Below, in pieces: positions 1-12,700 of a stretch of 64,000 nucleotides of DNA (position 1 is the first letter of the stretch; each line of letters starts with the position of its first letter). Source of the stretch: Membranipora membranacea (Eukaryota; Bryozoa; Gymnolaemata; Cheilostomatida; Membraniporidae); assembly GCA_914767715.1 (NCBI GenBank), contig OU612068.1, positions 16,246,001 to 16,310,000 on the forward strand, in the 5' to 3' direction. A program made the translations under genes and the position numbers. The notes under the pieces are model-generated. The model had not been told where the DNA came from and made no database searches. It worked only from the letters and a program-made list of their open reading frames with translations.

Positions 1-714
1 AACACTCCAAAATTCTGATTTCCCTGAAATATTTTTCGTTGTAGTTCCTCAAATTAGGTAGAGATCACAACCCGGCATGAAAGTAAGTTGTAATTAGCAA
101 GTTTGAGGACTGTTCTAATAGATGACATTTCATACTAGAACATTTGCTTGTAGGAAAGTAATATTTGGGTTCTCTTGTTCTTCATAAGATTGTAACAAGT
201 GGCCGACTAGGAGCCTGCTATATCGAATAACCTTTTCAGAGTTACTATGTTAACACTTTCAGTGAGCTAATCTTGTTGGATTGTTTACAACAGAGGACGC
301 TGGCTTGTGGCTTATTGTGGATTTCATACAGCACAGAATGTATCATCTTGCTTTGGAAACATTGGCCAATAGATTCTTCATTCTTTTTTATTCCTTCGCT
401 TTTGCTGTAATCCACAGAAACTGGTTCAAGTTTGTTTGTGTGGAACATAATAACATAAATTACTGTACGACTGTCAGTGCACACTTTCAGAAATCCCTAT
501 TATAATTATTTAAAGGAATAAAAAAAACCTGACCAAATTGGAAACAAGCCATCTTCATGTACTTTTACATCTATAATATCGTCAGCTATCACTAAAGTGT
601 AGATATTAATGAATTCATGAAAACCAAGATAGTGTAGCCAAATACTGATAAATCTTTGTTCTTTCGTTTATTTTCAGATCTATTTATCCTGGTTTCTGAC
701 TTCCTGACGCTAAG
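1..714. other. Upstream region of the colmedin gene
   Basis: No coding exon is recognised here. A pyrimidine-rich stretch ending in an AG near position 678 precedes the start codon at 715 and looks like a splice acceptor, so the first coding exon probably carries a few tens of bases of 5' UTR joined to an upstream non-coding exon. I cannot place that exon or the promoter. Confidence 0.4.
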
Positions 715-3700
715 ATGACTGCGGCTATGGGACGTTACGAGGACACAACTCGTACATGGACACATATCAAAGTGTTATACATACTCAGTATACTCCTATC
801 TGCTGTTGTGTTAGCTCTGTTTGTTGTCTGTTTCATGATGGTACTAGAGGTGCAGCGAGGCCTCAACAATGAAGTCACTCTACGCAAGGTACCAGTAATA
901 TTATTTCTAAGCTGGTGAAGCCATTGCCATCCGAAATACCATTAAGGGCTGACTGTGGGTGAATTGTGGAAATAGCCTAATGGGTCCCCATGTAAAGTTA
1001 TAATGTAAAGTAGAGTAAAAAGTTAAAAGGTGATTCTACGACAGGATAATTCTATATTTGGTCATTACACCTCATATCTTGGACACATATCCTATCACAA
1101 CTAGGCCGCAAAAAGGCCCATTCATCTAAGAAATACCATCATAATTACTCTGTTACATCGCAGGAAAAGTATCTTAATCCATACCTCATGGTCGGCATGT
1201 TTTAACTTAATTGCCATCCAAATTTAGTATGTGATGAGGACGAAAAGGAATTTTGTAAATATTGATCTTCAGGTTTTATGAAAACAATAAACATATAAAA
1301 ACTATTTATATGATTATGAAACGAATTCATCGAGTAATCTACACTCTCATTTAATTGTTTTGGGAGTTTATTTCCGATCACGAGAATCTCAACCTGCTTA
1401 ACTAGTGAATATTGGGAAGTGAGATGGAAGTGAAATTATAGCTTACCACTCAAGTAGTACTTGAAATTGGCTTAATTGATGCCAAGAATATTTAGCGTCC
1501 TTAATTAATTGCTATTGAGCCCCCTTTAGTGCATGGATTACATAATGTCAAGATGCTATTATTGTTTCATTGAAAATAATTACTTCATTAGACTATACAT
1601 AACAATGCTGCTGCCTTAACCACATTTTTAAAAGGTGTGCCAAATAAATGGCTTTCTTGGAATCAGCCAGATTTGATTATCATGATGCTTATTGTTCAAC
1701 AGGTTTAGTATCCCGTTCCAAAATAAAATCGTTTCGAGATTTGACAATAAGAAAAAGTCAGCAGTTGGTTTCAGGTCAGGTGTCATTTAATTGCTTGGCC
1801 ATGATTATTTTATGTCATGACTCAAATATCAAAAACAACATTGTTTTATGTCTGGATGATAAATCATAAGCATCCTGAATAGTTCTGGCTCTTTACTGGG
1901 ATCTCAAGGCGCCGTGGAATCCCGAAAATATCAGTAAGACTACTGTTTAGGATTCTGATTTGTTGTGAAAATTCATTTGATATGTTACCATTATGATACG
2001 TGATACAAGACTTATATCATACTCACATGTTTTTATTATGTGACTGTTACGCTGCCAATCAAAGAACCACATGTTTTATTAATTTGACTGAAATCTATGA
2101 TAGACAAGTATGTGATCACAGAGTAATGATATATTCTTACTCTGTGATGTGATACATTCGTCAATATAGTCTGATCATTTCTATTGTGCAATCATCCCTA
2201 GATCAGAGAATTAGAATGGCCATAGAATATTTCTGAGACGGTATGTTTCAAAGCCCGATTTTTGACGGTGGGCAATACCTAAGGAAAACAAAATTCCCTC
2301 TCTCTTCATCATAGAGCTACCTCCAGTGTCTAACTTTTCGATACAATAATTTTTTTTTCTTTTGTGGGATAACAAATATAGCATAAAATAAATATAAAGA
2401 TGAAACATAATACCAAGCGTAGCAATTGTATAATTTATCTGATTTCTTGTCAGTGATATTCGATTTTTTTTTTTTGCAGGAAAGAGAAAACGAATTTTTG
2501 AGGAATATTTACGAGGACCCTGTAGCTGAAGCTTCCGCCAGCAGTCAGCGAGCTGAGATTGTAGCAAACATAGACGAGGACCCAGAACCTATACTTATCA
2601 ACAACTCAGAGGGCGATCTCAAAATTAATGTAAGTCAAGGGAGACAACTCTAATCATAGAGACAATTTTGTTATCAGGATGGTGGTAAGTATAGGCCCTG
2701 GTTAAATTTGTTATCTGTTTTGCCACCACCCATAATATGTTGATGTGTTTCTTTAGGTCCCTCTGTGATCTCGCATGTAGTTCTTGGACATTTTGGCCTA
2801 ATTAAACCTTCCCAAGATCCTGCAATTTATCATCAAACTTTTAGTAAATTCAGTCAGTATTTTATTTAGTATTTACAACCTGACAAAACTTGAGATTTTT
2901 AGTGCCAACTGCTGCTGTTTTTATAGTTATTATAAACTTCCTCTCGGGATTTTGCCCCCAACGAGTGGTCACTCCGCTTGATTGACATGATAACTTTGAT
3001 TGAATGACGTCTTTCAAAATACCTCCAGCTGAAGAATTACGCGCCAATAAGGCGTGGGAAGGTAGGATTAACGCTGGGTAAACGCTGGGTAAACGCTCAT
3101 TAGCTCTAACTAAACATTCACTATCCAGTCAATGAACTTTTAGTGATTTCCTTTTTGGTATGAGCGTGTTTTGATTTTTGACTCAAACTAGACAAGCTTA
3201 CATGATAGCTTGCGATGTTTAAAGTCTGTTGGTGCCTGCTAGCATTACATGCTGTCAGTGTCAGCTGTAGGCGATGCCGTAAAACAATGATGTTTTATTT
3301 CATGTAAAAGTACCTATCAGAATTTTGACAAGCTATCTAGCAGTCACGATAAATTTGTGTGGTCATCAATAGTAGTATTTGCTAATATTTATTGATATTA
3401 TATATAGATAGGAGTAATATTGCACTATGCAGGGTGTGTAATGTAAAAAAATCAATGAATTGGCTAGCGCTGAGTGCATTACATAACTGAGTGGTTAGTA
3501 AATTAATTTGGCCCCTTAGCACACTATGGATTCAATAATTAAGGGTTTCATCCAATATTGACCGGACTGAAAAGAGTATGTTTTGGCACTCTCCCCAAAT
3601 TCTATCATAACAACTCAAAGTGTTGTTTCCATCCGGAAAATATCTGTCTACTGTAAGAAAATGACATCTATTTCATTACGTCTGCAGTGTGTTTGCTGTG

Positions 3701-6700
3701 TATTTGTCAACATGTTTATACAATATTATAGCTATATTATATGTCTGATTGTTGAATTGGCAAGTTTCTTTCACTTCCCCACACATTTCAACTAAAAGTC
3801 ATATGTATCAGTTGTAATGTGCTATGTCCCTCCACCTCCAACCACCCTCGATTCGATGAAATTAATATTTTTTCCGATCATGACATCGAGCTGACTGGTC
3901 ATCAAAGTCCAAATGGTACCAATAGTGTATCTGTGTCAGCATAATTTTTCATTATTTCATTTGTCGTCAACTGGAGCTTAAATTGGGCATGTCTTTTATT
4001 CCTGCGGTTTTGTACATTTCCTTCTTACATTTGTTTTTAGGCAGCAACACTGACACAATTTTGTGCTTCTATACACTCACATTGTCCTCTGAGGGGCCCA
4101 CAAGGATCACCAGGTAAGGTCTATTACAAAGTGTCTCAAAGTCATCGTCATCGAGCATAGAAATGTAGGGCATCATTGTAACGGGAGCCATCTCATAAAT
4201 CTGACAAACTAAACTAAAACTATAAACTAAGAAATAAGATATTTCAATCAATTCCGCAAATTGAAATGCAGCCTTTTGGCAAGAAAAGCGACATAGTCCA
4301 AATTGGACAGTCCAGACTTCAATCATCTATAATATATAAATAACACTGGTAGAAGATATAAGTGGAAATATTGATGATTTATGGGTATTAATTGCTATGT
4401 AATTAGAGGCAGCGATGGGAGGTTTTTTGTTTAGACTTGCTGCCACTAAGAGTTAATAAACCATCAATCCATCACGATGAGCTGATTATTGCACTGGCGA
4501 AGCTGAATAAACCGATTGCATTGAGAATTTCTGGATAACGATTTCAACCACTTCAGAGCTAGAGTTGATTTGCGTCAGATGATCCTTTTATCACAACATA
4601 AGAAAATATTTACTTTTTAACGCCACCCACGAATCATCCATGCTACATGATATATAAACATCATCTTGATAAGACCTTGACGATTCAACCATTCTTCTTT
4701 GTTCAACTTACTCTGCCATTTTCCATAAGAAGGTATTCATTTTATGCCTATTTTATTAGCAAATTTGTATCGTATCACCAATTTAGGCGTACCAGGTGTC
4801 ACTATCAAAGGTGATCCTGGCCCCATAGGGGTGAGGGGTTACCCTGGTCCACAGGGAGTTGAGGGACCCCCTGGCCCAAGAGGCTTGAGAGGGGAGCTTG
4901 GACCTCCAGGATTCGGTTTGGTGGGCCCTCCAGGTAATGGATGCACTCCAGTTTGATGTGTGATTGAAATACAACTCCCTTCTAGACACTGCAATGCAAG
5001 TGCATCCATACCAACAACAACAATTAGAATGCATGTGTTTTATCGCTACAGCTTTTCACCATCTCTTTTGCTTTAGATTGTTAAATCTTGTGTTCCCTAA
5101 AGCAGCATGAATATTGGACGGCATTAAGAAGTACACATTTAAGTGTTGATTTTATGTGTACTCTTGGAGTTATCTGTGTCTATGGAGTTTTCTATGTGGT
5201 TCAGCTGGCCCAACGGAACTCAAACAGTATATTACCCTGTGTATGGTGTTAATAGGTTTTTCTCACTCATGTTTGCTCCTTGAGTGTCTCCTAGTCTGAC
5301 CCTTGATCCGCCCTCTTACTATTTTGAAAGCAAACTCTAGCTGACCCAATGCTGCATTCAAGCTTTTACATGTACTGTGATATCAGTAAATGCGACATGA
5401 GCAGGTTATCATCTTATATTATATCAATGCAATGTCTCATTAAACTGTTAATTTTTGTTGTTGATAGGACCTATTGGTGACCCAGGCAGTAAAGGTAAGC
5501 ATATCCAAAGCTCAATACACGATTATTCTATATTGTTGTGTCTCGACCTTTTCAGAACCTGCACTTACAATATAGAGTTGCTTCCACCTACCTTTAAAGT
5601 GGATAACTTCTGTAAAATTCCAACAAAGTGTAATAACCAACATTTATTTGTCAGTGATTGTGCTTTAGTTGAAGTTGAAGTGTTTTTGTGCTGGTAAACC
5701 TCAAAAAATTATCTATGTTCGGCTAGGTTCTCAGGTTAATAAAGAAATGAAACATTCCATTTTATCGATGTACCTTTGCAATATCTTGTAGGTAGCAAAG
5801 GACAAGCAGGAACAAATGGCCGATCCGGTCCTAAGGGTGAATTGGGAGGAATCGGTCCTTCAGGAGAGAGTATAAAAGGTGAACCTGGAGTTGATGGGGA
5901 GAAGGGATCTATGGGACTCCCTGGCCACGATGGAAAAAATGGACTAACAGGTCTGACGGGTGACAAGGGAGAGGCCGGAGAGCCTGGTATGTATGATATA
6001 AAGTTCAAGCACTCAGATGGTATGATAATTAGCAGGTTCTTCTTGAAAAGCTTTAGCTCGAAAAAGCAGAAAGCAAAAAATCTCACCAAGCCCAAGGTAT
6101 ATTAGGTGTATCAGCCATAAGTTGCGTGCCAATATTGTTAAAAACATTGTCAACTGCATTTAAATTACTGTTTAATCATGATTTAAAATTAGTTGAGCAC
6201 TGTTTTCTTGTCTCCACTGATAAATGAGTATCAAGTCTGACATGTACATGTGGTTGAAAAGTGAAATGTGAAACTGTTCCTTTCCAACGATATTTTGAAT
6301 GTCATGTGTGTCTTTAATTTTCTCTTTGTGCATGTCATGGTGTGTGTATTCCTTCTTGCTTACAACAGCTTCTTACTACCGCTATTGAGTTGTCATTGCA
6401 TGTTAACAGTTTAATATGCTTTGCTTCTCTCCCGCCACTATCCTACACTAGGTAAAGAAGGTGATAAAGGAGGTTTAGGACAGATCGGATTTCCCGGTCG
6501 AGCAGGTCCAGCCGGTGCTAAAGGAGACAAGGGTGTCATTGGATCAGAGGGACCCCAGGGTCCTAAAGGAATTTCAGGTAGTTTAAATTATGTTTAAAAA
6601 TCACAATTGATTTCCTCTCAAAAAGCCAGATGACGGTTCTTGAACATAGCCCTTTAACTTTTTCTACCTTTCTCGCACGGTATGACCAGAAATAGAAAGA

Positions 6701-9700
6701 AAAATGAAATACAGATACAGGTAATAAGGTGTACTAGGAGTTACTCCTTGCTTCAACATAGCCATTGCAAAAGCTGCACATTATTTCAAAAAAATCTTTT
6801 CCAGAATAAATGCGGTCGGCGCTAATCCGATTGCGATTTTATAATCACCATCAATTACAATCATAGATAACCTAATGCTCTTGGGTCTACCTTAAGGTGC
6901 TCAAGGAAGGTCAGGTTGCAAAGGGCAGAAAGGTAATAGAGGTAGTATGGGTTTCTACAACATTGCAGCACTTCCGGTCTCTCAAAGTCGAGCAAAGGTT
7001 GTGATTATTGGTATGAATTGGAAGTGGTGAGTTTGTCTGGTTGTCAGATCTGTTTGTGGCATTGTGGTTTGGCTTGTTGCAAGTTCTGAGTATCGCACCA
7101 TCATATACTTGATGTCAGCACACTGACATCGAGACTACAGTATTATCATGTGTATCTCTGATCGTTAGAGTCAACTAAGTAAGAGTACCTAACATGTACC
7201 CGCCCCTAAATATTAAAATTGAAGGCGGTCGTCACACCAAATTCCTTGTGCTGGTACTCATGCTAAGTGAATTAATTCACTCTCTATCGATCAGAGATAT
7301 ACATGCAATAGTATATCACGTGATCAGTGTGATATGTCGGTGCTTTGCATTGCGTTGCTGCTGAGAATTGTTGGTAACTATTTGCACACGTGCATATTCT
7401 TTCTATCTAGCTGGATTGTTCAGTAATGTTGGAGAAAAAACTGTTGTCTGATCATTTTCGTTTGTAGCTGTTCTGGCATCTGTCATATTGAAATTGTGTT
7501 TGCTTACGTTTTGCAATCTAGCTGTTACGTAGTCCAAGGGAAGATAGAAGTGTGTCTATTGAGCGGAAAGAAGGTTTACGCTATCAAAGAAACATCTGAC
7601 CACAAAATATTTGAGTTGAGAAATAGTTTAGATGATATTTGCTATTGAGATCTCTAAGTGAAATAGACCAACACTAAACTTACTGTCAGTCTCATCCACA
7701 ATGTGTTTTGTAGATCTGGTTTACTTCTTGTCCAATGCTGACTTTATCATGCACATTCTGGGCTCACATTCAGTGCCTTTAGGTACTCTCCTGCTCTCAA
7801 CCTAGTCATGATTGGCTTCTGATTGGATTATCTTTCTTTGAGCCCTACCTCCTGCAAACTTGCAGATATTTAAATATCCTAATGATTTACAGGAATGAAG
7901 GGTGCTAAAGGTGAACCAGGAGCTGGAAACTCTAAATTTAGCTTTGCACTGAAAGGTGTGTACTACTGAGACAATAATTAAGCTGTCAGAAAACCAAACC
8001 ACCTGTTGTCTTTTAGTTTAAAGAGTGCGGTACTAATTTTTGCATTTATATAATGTTTTTTGATGGCTGCAGTATTCCTCAAGTCTCATGTTTCTCATAA
8101 CTTTCATTACGCTATCCATCAAGCGTTTTATGGTAATATCATTATTGTAGGAGAAAAAGGTTCACAAGGGTTGCCCGGTTTACCCGGAAACTCAGGTAGA
8201 ATGGGATTGAATGGTAATCCCGGCCCCACCGGTCCCTTGGGTCCTAAGGGTGAATCTGGCTCTAAGGGTCAGTCTGGTTCACCTGGTGATAATGGGAGCC
8301 CAGGATTACACGGTAGGCCTGGAATTATGGGATTGCGTGGTTCCAAAGGCACGTCAGGTCCCTCTGGTGTTCCTGGTGCTCAGGGACCTCCCGGTCAAAG
8401 AGGTTTGTCTTCCGTCTCTCAAATGTGTTGTTTTATTCTTTAGCAGACTTTTCGACACATTTTGCTGTATCGATGATTCGATGTGGTCCGCACCTTCACA
8501 TATACGTTATAGTTTCTTTCTCTCCACAGATTTCGTGATTATTGTTGAATAGATTAGATTTCTTTCTGGTTGATTTTTGACCTAATTTATAAGTGAGTGA
8601 GTCGCTGCTTGATAGCCAACCAATAACATCATCCATTTTTTTTATACTTACTAATCAAACAAACAACATAATTCAATGATATCAAATTTCAACTCAGTTG
8701 TAAACAAATTTGATATTGCATCTACTTTTTGGTAATATCGGTTTACCATGCACTCTATACTTCATAGCGTTTCCTCCACAAACATAACACTTACCTTTCA
8801 CTGAATGAGCATGGCATGGCAAGGGTCTGCACTTCATAAATTAGAAGACTTCAAATACATTTTGATCGCAATATCTTACGTTATGGCTGTTTGAGTTCGC
8901 ATGACTTGGCAGCATGATTCTGCTCACCATAGTTAATTAATTATTCCCCTTCAGGCATGGATGGATTTAAAGGAGAGAAGGGTGACCCTGGAGTGGCCGG
9001 AGTGGCTGGAGTGGCCGGAGTGGCTGGAGTGGCTGGTACAGCGGGAGTAGTGGCAGAAATCACTGCAGATATGCTTCATGGGCTGAATATTACCCATCTA
9101 CTCAAAGGTTAGACTAGATTACCAATGCTCAGTTTACCTTCCAGCTTTACAAGTGGTCGAACGCCTGACTGCTGGTTTTTCTGCTTTTGTGAGAACAATT
9201 TCCTTGCATGTATCTTTGAAGGATTTCCCTGCTACCTATTATCTATTTTCTTGTGCTGCTGAAATCTCTGTGTGTCTTCCATCGTCTTCCATCTTGTTTC
9301 CTTTAATTTTTGGCAGGATTTCACACCAAAAAATGCTTTTAGTGACAGCCCTATTCTATCTGAAGTTTTCACTAACTAATGATATTTGCAATCATGCAAA
9401 CATCTAACCAGCCTGTTAAAACTAACACTTCATGTTGTTTCTGGACTTCACCTAGACCTAGTTGTCACTGTTATGTGTTCATAGCAATCTAGCACACAAT
9501 AATTGTAGGAGAGATGGGCGAAAAAGGTGAACAGGGTGTGGAGGGTATTCAAGGGAGGCGCGGCAAGAAAGGTTTGTTCCGTGTGCCGGATTACTCTCTC
9601 AACCACAACTTATCTTTTTCTTCTCCTTTTTCCTATGCTTTGTGAGTTAAAAGAACCTTACTGGAGAGACAACAACTACGACAATAAAGCTCAGAAAAAT

Positions 9701-12700
9701 GTCTATTAGGCTCTGTCGGCAATTATGTCCGAATGATTTTGTGCTCTGCTTGTAATTGCAGCTAACTAATTACTAAGGGGATAAATCATCTATTTATCTA
9801 ATCCAGAGAGGTATCGATTCCGTCGAGTCTTGTCATGTATGATCTATTAAAATACATGTCATTTTATATTCTGAAACGCATGCTAAGTTTCAGTTTTCTC
9901 CAAATAATATCATTTGCTCTCAATGTTGCACCAGCACACTATTTCATTTTAACCTTTCCAAAACCCAAAAAACGAGTTTCTTAGGGTCATTGTATAGGCA
10001 AACTAACATCGTTATTTGGTGACATTTTGTTTTTATTTTCTGCCAGGTGAAAAAGGTGATGCTGGAGATATTGAGCAATGTGAATGTGAGTAACTCTATC
10101 ATCTCAAATCATTCTTTTGTCTCAAAACTTGAAAACTTTATCAATTTTATAAACAAAAAAAAAGGGTGATTGCAATGATGTGACCCTAATAGATAATCAA
10201 CATAACACATAATTTAAATTTGCAGCATACACAGTGCAGTTCATTGATATCAGTTCGAAAAAATTGAATCAGTGTGAACTGCTGAGTCATAATACCCATA
10301 CTCTTGTTTCTGAGGGAGGCATGTGATGGTACTACCACATGGTGATAAATATATTATTATTTTATAAATATTATCAGGTAAGGTTGGTCCAGCTGGTGAG
10401 AAGGGTGATCCCGGTGTCTGCCCAGGTATGTCACAGTCTAATGAGTACCTAACATAGGCTTACAATAACAATTGTGAAGACCCAGAAAAAACCTCTTCTA
10501 TGTTAAAGTTGTCCTCTCTTGATTGTAAAGCAAACAACTTTACTATTATCGCAACAACATTAATTTCAATTTTTGAGATACTCTTAGGAAAGCAAAAGAC
10601 AGTATTTGTTTCTGTTTATAAGTGAAAATTAGATGAGTGATGTTCGCCTAATTTTAACATTTTGACTACAAATATTGCTATAATAATTAAATATAGCTGA
10701 ATCGGGCTGTAAAAATGTACCGAGAGAAGTTCAAAGTGATCAACCAGGTATAAACTTTGCTTTAGCCATTGTTGTATAATTGTTAAAATCTCATCGGAGA
10801 GCCTCATTATCAATTTATTATTGGTTATAATATTAATAGCGCACATACCATAGCTAATCTCCGGCAAACCCGATATTTTGTTACCTACCTCTAAAGTTTG
10901 CACGGCTTGTTTAAAATCTTACCTAGAAGAAGGTATCGTATTATGTATTTTGTTTAGTTCACCAGGTTGAAACTGTTGTAACGATGTCGTAGATAGATGT
11001 ATAAATCATTCAACAAATGTCTCAAATCCTTTGCCAGTGGTTTTCAGGCAAACACCTGAGACGGCAGGTTTGAGTGTCGATACAAACTTTCTGTTTTGAG
11101 TTTTTGCCAGGAAACTATTTTTCCAGGTCCTATTAGACTGGGATTCAGTCCAACAATTTGGAGTTATCTACAGGCAACTCTACACACAAAAAAAACAAAA
11201 ACCATCAGCCAATCAAAACAAAACCAAACCCAAGCACATGGGTGCATTCAGATAGTGATACATGAGTAGATAACAACACAGAAGCAATACCCAACGCAAC
11301 CAATAATACAGACAAGGCCCCATTGTTGGCCTGACTCCCAAGCTAAGTCTCCGTGTGTAATTTCTGTGATTCAACTGTCCTATCACAATTTCACGATTTC
11401 CTGATGTATGATTTGTGTGCGGCAGTCTGTCTGTCAGTCTATATCTATTGTATCTTTGACAGGCACAACACCTTCCTTTCTGTTGTATCAGAATAATTCC
11501 ATACCTGATCGAGCTAAAGGTAGGATTCTAGTCCACACTGACATCGAGACTACACTATTAGCATGTGTATCTCTAATCGATTGGAGTTAGAGTCAATTTA
11601 GTTTGAGTACCTAACACGTTCCCGCCCCTAATTATTGAGATTGACCTCGGGTGGTCACACCAAATTCCTTCTGATGGTACTCATGCTAAGTGTATTAATT
11701 CACTCTCTATCGATCAGAGATATACATGCAATAGTATGTCACTTGATCAGTATGATTCTTGTCTCAAATATCAGCTAGCAATCACAATTCTATTATTGTA
11801 AACAGTACCTGTTTCTGTATTACTTTATGGCATAACATGTAACTTTTGCGGCAACCTTGGAGCAATGTATTCCAAGTCCGAGGAGACATGACTCCAGTTA
11901 CGATCACTTTTCAAGAGTAAAACATACTGCAGTATTCTATTTATTCAATGTCCGCAACTTGATTTATATATTCTAGGCTATGAAGAACAGTTTTCACACT
12001 GACAGTGCTGTAGTTAAGAGGGTGTGTGGGAAAGGCTCTTAAATTAATAGGGGAACTACCACTAATACAATCCTTAGCCAATGGTAATTAAAACATGTTT
12101 ATTCACCATTCATTTAATGTATAGTGATGTTTTGTTTTGTCATGTCTCCAATGTCGATATGTCTTTCTCTACTTTTCAGATTTGACACTAAGAAGAATTG
12201 GTAAGCCCCTGCTACTGAAGAAGACAAGATTCAACTGGGGTTCTTGGATGGTTGACAGTGATGCTACACCTATCAGCAAGGTATTTTATGAGCAACAAAT
12301 TTTTCATCTCATTCAAAAAAGACTTTTGATGCCTGTTTATCTTTTTACATTTGTACAAGAAATCACTGTAATTCACTGCTGCACTGTTGGAAGAAATTTT
12401 GTTAATGTGTGTGAGGTCAACAAGTCATATTTGATTTACTTTTATTATAAACTTTAGGGAAACCTCAATAAATAAAATAATGTGTAATTTCTCTGTCGTT
12501 AAAGGATAAGTATTACATGACGCAGCACTTTACTGGAAATAAACTGTATGAATACTCAAACCTGGAGCAGCTAAGTTCAGGTGGTAACTGGAGTAAGCAG
12601 TACACTATTCAGGATCTGTACTATGGTACTGGAGGAGTCGTCTACAGAGGAGCATTCTTCTATCATAGGTAGACCCTGGTCCTTAAATAATAGTCAGCCT

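Noticed and set aside
5736-6095. Pro/Ser-rich open frame on the minus strand
   Set aside because: It is the antisense shadow of a collagen exon of the plus-strand gene; Gly-Pro codons read backwards give Pro/Ser-rich sequence.
11129-11220. Possible exon after tttttccag near 11126 in the colmedin gene
   Set aside because: The frame that fits phase 1 has no Gly-X-Y or olfactomedin character and no convincing donor.
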